In this document: piece after piece, positions 1-11,880 of the stretch
Layout of the letters: each line of letters starts with the position of its first letter
Position numbering within the stretch: the stretch's first letter is position 1
From: Cristatella mucedo
Lineage: Eukaryota; Bryozoa; Phylactolaemata; Cristatellidae
Direction: 5' to 3'
Length of the DNA: 64,000 nt
Assembly (NCBI GenBank): GCA_009760855.2
Contig: WPIO01000010.1
Location: 5,132,001-5,196,000, forward strand
Notes under the pieces: model-generated
Database searches by the model: none
Told to the model about the DNA's origin: nothing
Seen by the model: only the letters and a program-made list of their open reading frames with translations
Made by a program: the position numbers and the translations under genes

Positions 1-1548
1 ACAAGGGTACGGTGAGACACAAACGAATGGCTTGCTTGGGTTCTTTTTGTTTAAACCTAATGCCATGTGAAAAATCACCCATTTAGAAGAAGATGGCGAC
101 TAGAAATCACATTCATTACAGTTGGAAGTGCTGTACACGCATCTTGGAAGAGTAGCAGCAAATCCAACCACACCACTGACATTATAAAGGCAGGTCAATA
201 CCCAGTATGACACATCCAGTGGCCATGATGGGCGCACAAATAGAGATGGCAGCACAAGACTACAGCAATGTCTACACGTGCTCAGCCATGCCGAGTACCT
301 CGGCAAGTCATTATTTCCAGTAACTGCCGAGACAAGCACTCTGTACCACTACTCAGATCAAGTTGCGTGAGCATGAAGTGTACTGTGCAGCAACAAACTC
401 ATCAATGGTTCATGATTGAGACATACAAAAAATTCTATTCAATTAGGACTAATCGAAACAGTTATTTTTTTACTGATCTTGCAGATCAAAACAATTCGAA
501 AAATGTGCTATTAATAATAATTAATGACAAAATGCCCTGCCGGACAAAGGCAGCTAGATGACGTGCTTGAGACACGAGGCCGTTATTGGATCCAGTCATG
601 ACTTACTTGCTCAGTAAGAAACACGATTCATTTTTGGTAATTCTTACTGCAATGACTATATGCATGTGATGTGTGACTGACAGGTCTAGTAACTGACACG
701 TGTACAGTGGATTCGGATTCAAACGGCACCTACATAGGTTGCGCCCTTAACATGATTTAAAACATGTGTACAAGTGGTGCATGCAACATATTTAACTTGT
801 TTTTAGCATATTTACAAGGCATTGCACATTGTGTGAAGACAGACTCAATTATGCAGCATATGTATACGGCTGTACCTTTCTTAAACCATTGCACAATAGG
901 GGCAGCTCATTAGTTGGCCAATGCATTCTAGTCTGAAGTTTCCCATTTGATGTGAATGCGCTGATTTACACGCGTCGCCACTCAAAGTAAACAGTCCCAA
1001 ATGAACTAGGCCTACTAAAGCCACGGACATATACAGACTTGGAAAATGAAAATAAGCTTCATCTTGTGCAGTGCGTGACGATCCTTAAAAGGGCAACCGG
1101 CAGAAAAAAAGGAAAAGTCTGGCAGTAATGAGAGCATACTGATTAGTAAATACAAATGACACGTCAAGCAGTCAAAGGCGGTGCCACAGATAAAAAGCAT
1201 TTCCCGGGTCTATTCTCGAAAAGAAGAAGGAAGGAGGAGAGCTTGTCACGCCTAGACGATTGATGTCATTATCTATCTACTGCTTTGATAGGTAAGTTTG
1301 GCTTGGCGAATGATACGGGATCAGTGCACAGAGGATGCACAGCTACAATGACGATAGACGATTGACAACAGACAGCGAGCAGCTCACTCAGCAGCCAGAT
1401 CAGCTACCATCGTGTGTTCAATCGTCCAGCTTGGTGACGGTTGCATAGCAAAGGCAAGAATATAGGCCCCACATTTGGTCGCAACCAAACAAGGCAACAG
1501 AGCGATATTAAACAAAACTACGCTATTCACCTGCGTTCTTTGCCTCAC
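1..1548. other. Downstream part of the SPT2 gene: intron or undetermined
   Basis: This stretch lies 3' of the last SPT2 exon I can place and should hold an intron and possibly the C-terminal exons. I looked on the minus strand for the acidic, Tyr/Lys-rich C-terminal block of the family and did not find it. Only short unconvincing ORFs are visible, so the gene probably continues left of the window. Confidence 0.4.
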
Positions 1549-2206
1549 CGGCGATATGCAGGCGCCTGGAATGCACCAGCTGCGCTGGCATTGTCGGCTG
1601 GCCGTAGGCCCGATGGCTCACCTTTGGGTTTGGCTGCAGTGCTAGCTTTGCCGACTATCCTATCCCAGACGCTCAGGTTGGCCCCATCGTCTCGAGATGC
1701 AGTCAATTTACCACCGACCGCAGGAGGCCGATCAGATCGTGCAGCACTGGCGGAGGCTGTGGCTGCGCCTCCGGAACCTGGCAGCGGTGGCCGCTGATGT
1801 CGGGAAGTAGGCTGAGCAGCCGCGCCTCGGCTGCTCGAGTGAGAGGCCACGGTTTCACTCTGCAGCCTGGCAGTCTTCGAGCCGTCTGACCGGGCACCAA
1901 GGTCGGCGCCGTGTGGGGGCCACTCCGCCGGTGTCAGGCGCCCGGACGAGCGGCCAGCCTCGGCCATTGCAGCTTCTTTTCTCTTCTGCATGAAGGCCAC
2001 GGCGAGCTGCGCCTTGGATATGCTGCGAGGCCTGGGCGGCTGCTCGTCGGCAGTCGCTGCCGGGCCAGTCTCTCGCTTTGGCGCCCGGGGGCCTGCAGTG
2101 TCGGGCTTCTTGGCTGACTTGCCGTCCCCATTCGCCGACTTGGCATCTTTGACTTTAGCAGCCGAGCCGGCCGGTTCTCCAGGCCGGCTACTGCTTGCAA
2201 GCCGGT
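1549..2206 (-). CDS. SPTY2D1: SPT2 exon 3, Lys/Ala-rich
   Basis: The acceptor is a clear pyrimidine-rich CTTTTGCAG (CAG at 2209-2207). Two bases complete an Asp codon, after which the frame reads RLASSSRPGEPAGS and continues through SISKAQLAVAFMQKRKEAAM. It stays open to 1545, where a TGA overlaps a strong donor CCG|GTGAGG at 1549/1548. I take the donor as used, because SPT2 proteins carry a further conserved C-terminal domain; the alternative is a shortened protein ending ...AFQAPAYRR. Confidence 0.8.
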
Positions 2207-5200
2207 CTGCAAAAGACGTTCATCAGGCATTAGTGAATTGGTTGCTCGTTCTAACGACAGGTGCGCTTGAGAGGGGGCCAGGCTCGGCTGGGCAGGCGGC
2301 TCATACAGCCAGCGGGTAAGGAAAGCCAAGGGAAGACCTCTGAATGCCGTTCCACGAACTGGGCTACCTGTTTGGCTCTGGTCCTGATTGCGAATGCCCA
2401 GCAGATCCTCTAGCTCGGGAGGCAGCTTGGAGCTGCGTTTGCGCGGCTTCGGCTGTGCAGCGGTGCCTATCGAGGCTTGTGTAGGTCCCTTGGCAGGGCC
2501 GGAGGGCACAATCGGCCTCACTCCGGACTTCTGCTGCTCGCGGGTCGGCTGTTCAGGAGTCTTACTGACCCGATCCGTAGTAGCAGTGGCAGCAGCAGCA
2601 GCAGCAGCAGCTGCAGCAGGGTCCGTGACCTTGGCTGCGGCCAAGGCCATTAACTCGGCATAGTTAAGTGGCTTTGATGGTTGGATGGTCTTTGCTTTAC
2701 CGGCAGAGCCCACAACTTTTGCTGTCGACAACTTGGACTGAGCACGTGCCTGGGCTGAGTCACTTGCCAAACTGTTTCCACTTGTCACAGAACCTGCGGC
2801 TACAGGGTTTGCCTTGCCACTGCCAACAGAACCAGCACAGCCGGCGCCAGAGGAAGAAGCAGCAGATCCTGGCAGAGCAGCCTTAGCAAGCGATGTGTCC
2901 CGGTTGCTGCTGCCACGGCCATTGCTGACAGAGCCATCCTTCCCTAGTCCATCACTGGCTGGTGGTGGTGGTGCGGCGCTACCTCCACCTGCCCCCACTC
3001 TGCTCTGCCGTTCGTGGTGCGGGTTCTGCCTGCCACCGCTGCTGCTGGTGCTCGGAACGGCAGCACTTCGTGCAGTGACTGTGGCTTCGGCCTTGGCAGT
3101 CGGTGGCAGCACCTTCTCCTTAGGAACCGCTGTGGAGGCAGACGAAGCAGGATTCCGGCTGCCAGACGCTGCCTCATCGGCAGACCGCGCCTTTTTCTCA
3201 TCGAGAAGTCTGCGAATCGCACTGCTGTCCACCTGTTTTCTTTCGAGCCTCTTAGGTGCAGGCAGAGAGGTGGATATGGCAGCAGTGGGCCGTCTGACTC
3301 CTAGCTGCACGAGGCACATGAAACGAAAGAAAGAAATCGAGGCTACGAGCATAAATACGAGGGCGTTGACGAATTACTGAGGTTACCCAACACTCCAGTT
3401 GCTTCAGCAGCGGCCAATCGCACTCACTTGCACACAAAAGGTAGTGGATCTTCACTCTTCGTGTGCAACCGCGTGTGTCGTGTGTAAACTCGCACATGCA
3501 TCGACATGTGTGTGCTAGCTTGTTTGCAGGCCTGCGCCTGTGTGAGGCATGCACATTCGACAGTACACTTGTAACTAATTAAAAGAAAGCAACAGACTTT
3601 CAGTTACTTATTCTTTGAGCTTCGAATACACGAAGTTCCACGGCTGCTTCTTCAATCTCTTGCTAATGCTGAGTTTTATGAAAATCATGCTCCCATTTAA
3701 TTTCGTTAGTACAAGGTTGAGTGCCTTTGTCTATTGCTTTCTTTCTCCACTGCTGGCAGCAATAGCAGTGCATAAAGTAAATGTACCTGGTCTTTTGTTC
3801 CCGATCTATTACCAACAAATGTAGATACTTTTCTACTTTTGGTAATTTCTCACTTTTGATCTCTTTCTCATGAACTTAAATTTTAAACTAGGAGAGTATA
3901 TTTTGCCCGTTATACTAATGTTTTCATGAGCTCTTCCTATTGCTCAGCAACCTGCCAGCAAATCAGCAGTGACTTTTTTTTACAGGACAAATGGATAGTA
4001 CAGCATAACTTAAAAAATATATATTAACTTCCATTCTATTTTCAATTCCATGTAAACAAAGAGTCAATTTTGTCATAATTATAAAAGCAATTTGCAAGGA
4101 CTCTATCAATCGGTCGGCACTAGCTAGTGAATCACTTGTGAGTATATTCAAAATAACATTAACAATAATAGTAATACAGTTGTTCACAACCCTCAGCGAA
4201 CTCAATCTCTCTTTCATGGCACTTCACATTTGCTGCAAAGAAAGCATGATTGAATGGTTAGTGGTAGCATACTCAATGACCACAAGTATAACATGGTTGG
4301 AGATGGCATGCACAGGGTCGGCGTACAAAATGAGCTTAGTGGCAGCATAATTGGGACGTACATTCAAAATTATATACACATAGGGTCATAAATATTTATG
4401 CAGGCCAGCTATACGGTGGGCAGACAATTGGCGAATTGGACTGCTGATGAACAAAAGCTGCAGCTCTAAGGTTGTCGAAAGTCAGCAATGCCAGTTTTTC
4501 GCAGCACCTAGATAAAATAAACATCCTGGCCTTTATTGCAAGGAATGGTATGCTGCTCTTTGCTCCAATACCTGCACTGAAAAAGAGCCCCAAACCAAAA
4601 AAACCATCACTGATTCACAGTGTGCTTCAGGCAGTCATTTCTGTGAGTTGGTTAGCTTTTGTCTTTCCACTAAACTTAGAAACAGTCTTCATGAGTTTGG
4701 TGGGCGTGCTATTTGGCTCATCAAGGCCTTTCAGTTTTAAAAAGGGTAGAGCTAATTCAACAACCTCATTTATATAGTGATAGAAAAGCAGAAGAGCCTT
4801 CACAGCTATCACCATCACTTACACTGCTCAATAAGTGATAGACTACTTCCAAACTCGAACCCACGACCTGGATCGTGAAGAAAGAGCACCTTATCCTTGG
4901 ACTAAGACTTTATACTACTTACTCAGCCTGAGTGCTATCATTTTCTTGACGTGCTAGCACACTGGGGCAGATACCTCGTGACCATGGCCGAAGTCGGTTG
5001 ACCACATCAAGATGTTTATGCTGTATTAGCAGCTGTGGCAAAGGGAGGCCACCTTCGGGGGTTTTGTGAAGAGCCAGCTATGGTTCAATCATTTTAGGAA
5101 GGTGTGCTACCAAGACCTCACTCGGAAGATGGGAATAAGTGAGAAAACTGTCGAAATATATAACATTAGCTATGCAATAGCTGATGCTATATGTTCAATG

Positions 5201-8200
5201 TCCAATAGCTGATGTTATATATGCAAATGAATACATAAGCTGATGTAACATTCGGAAAATGCCCATGCTACGATGAAGAACCAGCATGCAGCTGGATGCC
5301 CTCGGGCTTCTATCAAAAGGATGATAGGCTCCTGAAATTGGAGTGCCTGAAGGTCCACCCTGGATCTGCTCGAGTCCATGTCAAACAATAGTATTTAACA
5401 CCGGAAAATCTGCAGTGAGCCCACAGTGATGCAAAGGCTCAACGAACACGGGCTTACAGCAAGGGTAGTAAAGAAAATTCCACTACTGACGAAAGCCAAC
5501 ACAGAAGCGAGCCTTGGGTGGGCGTGACAGAGGATTAGATAATAGCATAGAAACACTGGTAGAGTTATAGGACGAATTGCAAGCAGTTTAGCATGTCATA
5601 CTGTCAGATGTAACTCCAAAACTCGAGTCCATGCCAGCCGCCCGAATAGCCGACATTGCTAATGGGGGAGGGGCAGCATCCTACTATAATTAAATCATCT
5701 ATTGCTCATCCCGTGCTTGTCAAGCTATATAAATCACTTCTTGGGCTACTGTGTTAATTTCGGCATCAATTTCACTTCTGTATCCTCCGGATAGTTTAAA
5801 AAGTGCCTACAGCATTAGTCGGCCAGGTGGCCACAGTTGGATGGGGGCAGCAAAACTTATGGCGCTAGTGTATGTAAAGGCACACTATGGGCAAAGAATT
5901 CTTGCAGTATGGCCATAGCTGCTGTGGGGCTGTACATTCGTTCGCTTAATGAGAAGGTATTCAATTACGGTAGGCACACTAAAGCTATGCGAATCATGCG
6001 AAAATATTGACTGACACCCAAAACTAAACATACCCTATTGGTATGTATGCGTTCAGTGTCACGTGGTCCCGTCACAATTCTTATATAACCTCCCTTGCTT
6101 GGCAAGGCATAGAGGCCACCAGCTTCTACATAGTCTAATTTTCTTTTGCACATTCCACAGAGCCAGAGTTTCCTTGTAAAGATCGACAACTGGGTTAGGC
6201 CGAACACTCTGCTTTAGCTACCTGTCGATATAGGTCCATCCTTGTTCCGGGGGTTCGAATCAGGTGACTGCCACGCCATTGCATCAGCACCACACCGGAT
6301 TTGCCAAATAAGTATTTTACTCGATTTTTTGTGGCTCAAGCAAGTTGGATTTCAAAGCTCAAACACTCTGCTTGGGGGTTGTTACATTTGGTAGCAAGAT
6401 AACGACCCTAAGCACACTGCCAGGCCAGTGAAGTACTTTTTCACGAATCCTAGTGTGGTGCTGATGCAAAGGCTGCGCCAGCAGCATGATTTGACCCCAC
6501 AGAACGACGATGGAGCAATATCCACCGGCAGCTTAGGAGGTGGAGCATTCGGCATACACTACAAGCCCACCTTTTCAGTAAACCTCAGGCTCTGTGAATT
6601 TTGCTGGAACAGAAGACATCAAAGACGATTTCGGACTCTGCCTGACCAGACCAAGGATGTCATACAGAATCGTGATGGGACGATGTCACACTAAACGCAT
6701 CAATACCAACAGCATATGTGTTTGTTTATGGGCTGTCAATAAATATTCTCTCACGCTGCATAACTTAGAATACCTGGCATTATAGAAAGCCCTCTTAGCA
6801 ACCGAACGAATTCACAGCCATAGAAGCTGCAGCCATACTTCGAGGACTTTTTGACACTGAATGTTTATGAATTTTAAATTGTGGCTGATGAACACACACG
6901 GCTACATTTACAAGACCTAACTTGTTAATACTACTTCTCCAACAGGCAAGATCATCAAAGAACTGTGAACAATATCATCAAAGAGCATCATGCACATCAG
7001 GGAATCTAGAGAAGTTGATCATAAAAAGTTGGACTGAGTAAATGCAGCTTTAGAGGTGTCACAAACGTTTCGTTGACATTAGAAGTTCATCGACTTATCG
7101 TTATAATGGAAGGCCTACCACATCATCATAAAAGTCACTGCATTTAAACAGGAAACAACCTAATGGCAGGTCCAGCAACTGGCTATGGCCCTTGGACTGC
7201 TCATATTTCTGCAGCAATATGGCAAACTGAAAAGCCCAGATCACTGCCTAGCAGCAAGATTGCACCAATTAATATTGATCTATCTTAGGTCAACACCCAA
7301 GCCTTCTTGTCCGATGTGACTGAATGGGAAAAGCCCAAATGATGAAAGTAATTCCTTTTTCCTAAGCAACACATTGCAAAAACATAGCCTAGGTACAACT
7401 TAACACTTGTGGCAAATGAGGGGGCTGAAAGACCAGAATATATTAGGTGATCTTCTATGAACAACGATACATTACAGTAAGGCTTAGCAGATTCAAAAGC
7501 CTCAATTGTATAGCAAAAGAGCCGTAGCGTCTATCGCGCTCCTGGTTGCAGTGGATAACAGAGAATTGCAGGCTGCAGGGCTCAAACCCCCCACCCGCCT
7601 GAGTCGGGTTGTGCAAGCACCTTACCTCTAAGCTTTTCCTTTTCACTCAATGGCTATTCTTTTTGCAAGCCAGTAGGGCAGAGAAATACCCAATGTGAAA
7701 CTGGCACAGCGGCATATTGCTGCTCAAGCACCACACCGAGCAGCAGCAAGATGACACCCAGTAGCTAGCTTAGCCAGCTCGAAATACTTGTGCCAACGGC
7801 AGGCACCAAGGAAGGTTGCCAAGTGCAAGAGATAGCCATGTGAGGTCAAATTGCACACACTGGCACTAAGGTGGCTGGTAAAAAAGTCTGTCAAATGCTT
7901 TATAGCTCAGGCTACCCAGATTGGATTGTTGCCTGATGTCCTTGGTTCAATATCTATAGCCATGGGCTGATGCAATGCCCTAGAAATCTACAAGGACATA
8001 TAAACATGAGCTAATACTGGCAGCTGCCGGCATTGCATTTTTGCTGATCACCGGGGAGCAGTGATAAGGAGGATCACCTACCACCTTGCTACTGACCTTG
8101 AAAGTAAATTCATAGTGGATCAAGAGAGATGGGCTTAACTAGACTGATATCACACATTGGTACCACACTATTAACACAGTAAAACTTGTGACCTGATGCA

Positions 8201-11200
8201 TAAACGACTTCCAAAATAGCTACATGAATGTGAAAAAGAATTGTGGCACCAAATCAATAAGTTGGATTCAAGTGCCTGTAGTGCAAGCTTGCAGGATTGT
8301 GAAAAAGGAAGCTATGTGACAGCAGTGCAGTATTATAAACTACATAATACTACAGCAAACCTTAACTCCCATTACTGCAAAAAGCACTCGAGCTGTAAAA
8401 AGGTTCCCTGCCAAAAAGAAAGTCCTGCAATCAAGCATAATTGCTACACAATACCCAGCAAAGCCTGCTTCATACAAGGGCGGAGCTATTTGAGTGTCAC
8501 GGGTTGAAGATGTGAAGCTTGCTATTTCAGGTCTAACAATTTAAACCAATGTACATATAATTTGGCAGCACCTAGCCCCATCGGTCGCAAATATTTCCTG
8601 CAAGATGTTTAGCTGAATGCAACTGCTCAGTGACTTTCCGTCCCTTTTTTAATCGATTTCGAGCAGCACAAGCATTTCTCTAGACTAGGCCATTTACATA
8701 TTACAGGGTATTGCAGTAAAGTAACTCCTCTATCAAACGAACAAAGTATACCAGGATGTCAAACAACACTGGCTGCCACAAACCTGGAGACAGACTTTAT
8801 CAAATACTAGCACACTTCGGTTAGCATGGACTTGCAAGCAAAATCAGTGGAGAACAGCCAGCAGTAAAAAGTGGCAGGAAACAGATTGATAGGACAGGAC
8901 AAACAAAGTCAGCATTGCTATGCATAAGTGGCAAAAAAAAAAGCTCCACGGTCTGATAATCTAAAACTTGCAGCCTATACAGTGTCTGTAACTAACCATC
9001 TTTAAGCCGAATTATGTGATTACATGAGGGTAACAAAATACAGGTCCTTCGACTGACCGCACGAGATGAGGTGCTTGCCTCAACTGCCAAAGGCTAAGGT
9101 GAGGTACTGGAAAAGCACTGGCAAATGCTCACACGATCATGGACGTGGAAGGGCAGGCACGTGGACGAACGAAAGTCCGAGTACATGCTAGCACAAGTGC
9201 AGACATGTGTACATGTACTTCTAGCAATGAGATAACTATCCGGTGTCTCGGGCAAGTTTGCCAGAATACTCAGTAAGGCAGACTTTAGAGCTAGGTTTGT
9301 AATTCTAAGAGAGAATAAAATGCAAACATAAAATAAAATTCATTCGTATAGCACCCTAAGAGAACTCAATCATTATCCAGGGGGTTTACATAAGCCGCTG
9401 GGTCGAGCCCACGACCTTGGTCATGCAGGGGGAGCACCTTAACCACAGAGCCAAATCAGGGCAGTAGGCTTATATAGGACATCATGCATTAAATGCTAAC
9501 AAGACGAATCAGGTGCTAAAACTTCCTGCTGTATGAACACCTTTACCACCCACGGATTCTCAAAGGCATTATTTAGTCATGGCCACACACTACCTTTCTG
9601 TAGGGCAGGGGGAGACATGTGGTGTAAGTGGATCTCTTTGACACAGTCAACTGCTGAACAGATGTCACCAAGTAGACGCTGCCTGCTTGGTTAAGAACGG
9701 ATAAGACGGACTGCTGTGCATCACGGCAGCATGGAAGTGTCCTGCTACTGCAGCTAAGCCATCTGGCTGGCTGGCTGGTTTGCTCAGGGAAGCCTGGCAA
9801 GGAGCTGCACGACGAGCTACGACTGTGCCTGCACCTTTCAATGGGCTTGATGCAAGCGAAGCCTGTGGATTGCAATAATTAGGCAGACACACAGGCCTGT
9901 GGCCGACAGCCTCCATACCTGTGTGTGGACCAGTTCATACCCAGCAAGTGCATTGAGCTCATCCAAAAACATGACCCTGGCATTAGAGATGTGCAGGACA
10001 CGGTAGGGAAATTTAAAGATTGGCTAGCTAGCCTGAGCTATTCTTGCTAGATTGCAGACATCATACATAGCTTTCCCTAGCAGAAAGAGTCACTATTTTC
10101 CATTTAATCTCATTGGATGACCATTCACTACACTCCCTACTGCATGATGCTCATAGTTATACAGCTTAGGAGCAGGCCCACCAAAGAAAAGTGAATTCCC
10201 CACTGCAGTATCATCATAACAACGTTAAAGAACACAGGCTGGGCGAAACTCCAGCCCAAGAAAATTTTCTACAGTTCTGGTGAATGACACCGACACACTG
10301 TATATGCACGTCTCAAACCGAACACTAATGATCAAAGCTCTCGACAGACGCCAAGCAACCAGAGGCATCGATACTTAAGCCAGATCTTGAGAGTCAATGT
10401 GACACTGGACAGATAATACAGTTGCACGTGTTAAGCAGCCACTCATTTGTAAGAATCAAATACTTATCTTCATCTAGGCCATCAGTGAAACTGAAAGAAC
10501 ATGCTAACATGATGTAAAGTATCTCTATTTATAAGTCCACAAAGCCACTAGGACCAAGTACACATGAGAGTTTTCAATAATACAATAAAAGTTCATGCAG
10601 CTTTCAGTGCGAATTCGGTGGCTAACAGACTTCAACAAAGTGAAAATGAGAAGCACTGCTGAGTCAGGAGGGCAGTTGAGATAGCGAGTGGCATGGAAAT
10701 ACCAGCTGAGGACGGCTGGAAAGGATGTACCTTAGTCGGCAACAGGAGAATACATGTCGTAAGAATTGAGTTCCACAGTCTAGGACCTGCTGAGCTCAAG
10801 CTTCTTTCGCCAACGATCTTAAAGCTTTGGAATGGAACAGCTAATTTATTGTCCATAGGACCTGACGGCACGAGGAGGATGAAACTCATGCAACAGTTCA
10901 GCTAGGTATGAAGAAGCCACGCCATCGTTGGCCTTGTGGGTCAAAGTAAGAATTTTTGCTCAGTATTTGTTGATCGACTAGGAGCCGTCACAGCTCCTTC
11001 AGCAAAGGTAACGCATGGCTGAATCTCTGGGACTTTTTTACTAGCCTTGTAGCACAAAAATCAGGCGACAAGAGTGCATCCAAGCAGAAATACTTCTAAA
11101 GGGTCCAATAGCACTGACAGCACCAAAAACATTATTGACTCGAAATCGCGGTGAGTAGGCAGCAGTACAGTTTTCTCCTTAAGCGAGGTTGTACCGGCAG

Positions 11201-11880
11201 CGCTGTCTAATTATTTGAGCCGTCTATTTGGCAGCGTTTAGCAGCACTTAAGCACAAATTCGCCGAATGCTTCCTAAAAAAAAGCTCAATAACTAGTCAC
11301 TATCTAAAGTAAAGATTCCTCTGGCGTTAAAACTTGAAAGACCAGCGCCTCGAAGCGCAGCCAAAGAGTCGTAGAGGCTGCACGGAAGAATACAGCAGAT
11401 ATGCCTACGATAGCAGTGTGGAGCAGCAACCACGAGCGCACATACCTTAAAAAAAGTCTTCGACATTAGCATAGCCCATGCAGTCTATTCGTCAGTCACA
11501 GAATAAGAAGTGTGTACAGCACTAGCACTTGCGTCCAACTCACCAGTTCGAAGCACGAAGTGCAACTCACTAACTATTACTTTGGCTATACTATCTAATT
11601 TATATATTGTGAAATGTCCGGTTCCTGGAGGCTATAATTAAGGAAATCCCGACCCCAAACTGGCGCGTGTAAGTCAGAACACGTAGCCACAGGCTGAGAG
11701 CCAACAAAAGGCATGCAGTACTGGGGTGAGGTACGAGCTTCAAGCCTAGCGTATGGTCGACGGCGCACAGGTTCAGGACTTGTTACACAAAGTAACCGCT
11801 CCAACTCGAAATCACAGTGTATCTCTTACCTTGTCCTGCTGATTTTTCGATGCAAGGGATAGCAGAGTATCAAAATCCAT
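1549..11880 (-). CDS. SPTY2D1: SPT2 homologue (SPTY2D1-like histone chaperone), 3' partial
   Basis: SPT2 proteins bind histones H3-H4 in the nucleus and act during transcription. Three exons join in frame: 11880-11830, 3304-2368 and 2206-1549. The start MDFDTLLSLASKNQQDK matches the conserved N-terminus of the family (human begins MDFREILMIASK). It is followed by a basic segment (APKRLERKQVDSSAIRRLL), like the part of the human protein after the first exon. A long Ser/Ala/Gly/Lys-rich disordered region follows, with the family-type motif KPLNYAELMALAAAK and then KLPPELEDLLG. The third exon carries a Lys/Ala-rich piece (SISKAQLAVAFMQKRKEAA). Phases agree at both junctions (0, then 1+2). The conserved acidic C-terminal SPT2 domain was not found; a GTGAGG donor at 1548 suggests further exons to the left. 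I see the motifs and splice sites; the function is inferred from the family. Confidence 0.85.
2368..3304 (-). CDS. SPTY2D1: SPT2 exon 2, large disordered exon
   Basis: The acceptor GTGCAG lies at 3307-3305, and the exon opens LGVRRPTAAISTSLPAP in phase 0 after exon 1. It ends SQT plus one base before a CAG|GTAGCC donor (intron 2 spans 2207-2367, 161 bp). Contents are a basic N-terminal helix, a Ser/Pro/Ala/Gly-rich disordered region, an alanine run, and the motif KPLNYAELMALAAAK shared with SPT2 proteins. The open frame continues past the donor to about 1934 in the same frame, but only the spliced reading stays compatible with exon 3. Confidence 0.85.
2584..2620 (-). repeat. GCA/GCT trinucleotide run coding poly-Ala in SPT2
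   Basis: A GCA repeat on the plus strand gives a run of about ten alanines followed by TATATTD in SPT2 exon 2. Its length is likely to vary between alleles. Confidence 0.8.
3305..4139 (-). other. SPT2 intron 1, proximal AT-rich part
   Basis: Begins the 8.5-kb first intron (3305-11829) at its acceptor end. It is AT-rich with T-runs and short meaningless ORFs. I see no gene or clear mobile element in this part. Confidence 0.5.
4140..4360 (-). mobile_element. LINE-A 3' end fragment
   Basis: A minus-strand copy of the LINE-A 3' tail (CCCTCAGCGAACTCAATCTC, then CATTTGCTGCAAAG) followed by its 3'UTR words GGCATGCACAGGGTC and TTAGTGGCAGCAT. The same series occurs near 13.3, 30.0 and 37.6 kb. It is badly decayed and non-coding. 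Confidence 0.65.
4778..4912 (-). mobile_element. tRNA-derived SINE, family B
   Basis: A minus-strand copy reading, on the plus strand, GCAGAAGAGCCTTCACAGCT, ATCACCATCACTTACA, then a B-box-like AACTCGAACCCACGACC and a head ending in AAGAGCACC. It aligns with better copies at 53.1 and 60.1 kb. Confidence 0.7.
5985..6215 (-). repeat. Inverted-repeat arm 1
   Basis: Its minus strand resembles the plus strand of 6575-6770. Shared words include GGGAC(C)A(C/T)GT(C)ACACT(G/A)AACGCAT, AATACCAA and GTCA(G/A)T(A)AATATT. Both arms carry a peptide pattern LCxxC...RIxTN, suggesting decay from one common, possibly once-coding repeat. Family unknown. Confidence 0.5.
6575..6790 (+). repeat. Inverted-repeat arm 2
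   Basis: The plus-strand partner of 5985-6215, separated from it by about 360 bp. It reads LCEFC followed later by RINTNSICVCLWAVNKYS where the other arm reads LCGMC and RIHTNRVCLVLGVSQYF. I do not recognise the family. Confidence 0.5.
7487..7640 (-). mobile_element. Decayed tRNA-derived SINE, family B
   Basis: On the minus strand it reads AGAGGTAAGGTGCTTGC, then a TTTGAGCCCTGC box, and ends CTACGGCTCTTTTGCTATAC, in the same order as family B copies at 53.1 and 60.1 kb. Divergence is high. Confidence 0.55.
9331..9461 (-). mobile_element. tRNA-derived SINE, family A
   Basis: A minus-strand copy. The hairpin tail word TATAGCACCCTAAGAGAACT comes first on the plus strand, then GGGTCGAGCCCACGACC (B-box) and GGAGCACCTTAACCACAGAG (A-box end). 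It lies in SPT2 intron 1. Confidence 0.7.
10490..10895 (-). mobile_element. LINE-B reverse-transcriptase C-terminal remnant
   Basis: The minus strand reads VGERSLSSAGPRLWNSI, a typical end of a non-LTR retrotransposon ORF2 (GERSFSxAGPRLWNSLP), followed by a conserved 3' region (CAGCCGTCC, CTGACTCAGCA, GTTAGCCACC). Related copies lie at 38.9, 41.9, 45.5 and 59.8 kb. It is a pseudogene fragment inside SPT2 intron 1. Confidence 0.75.
11830..11880 (-). CDS. SPTY2D1: SPT2 exon 1 (start codon)
   Basis: Seventeen codons from ATG at 11880, ending in GACAAG followed by a GTAAGA donor. It is too short for ordinary ORF calling; the match of its peptide to the SPT2 N-terminus identifies it. It ends in phase 0. 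Confidence 0.85.

Larger units (their letters stand above)
4920..9325 (-). other. SPT2 intron 1, middle part
   Basis: Mostly unassigned intron sequence. The parts I can resolve are listed separately: an inverted repeat pair (5985-6790), a decayed SINE B (7487-7640) and a SINE A just beyond. No coding exon is supported. A small repeated word (AATAGCTGATG) occurs near 5176 and 5205. Confidence 0.45.

Noticed and set aside
1441-1797. 118-codon plus-strand ORF
   Set aside because: It lies antisense over SPT2 exon 3, which has homology, splice sites and matching phase; the ORF is its shadow.
2814-3380. 188-codon plus-strand ORF
   Set aside because: Antisense to the alanine/serine-rich SPT2 exon 2; low-complexity GC-rich coding sequence opens the opposite strand.
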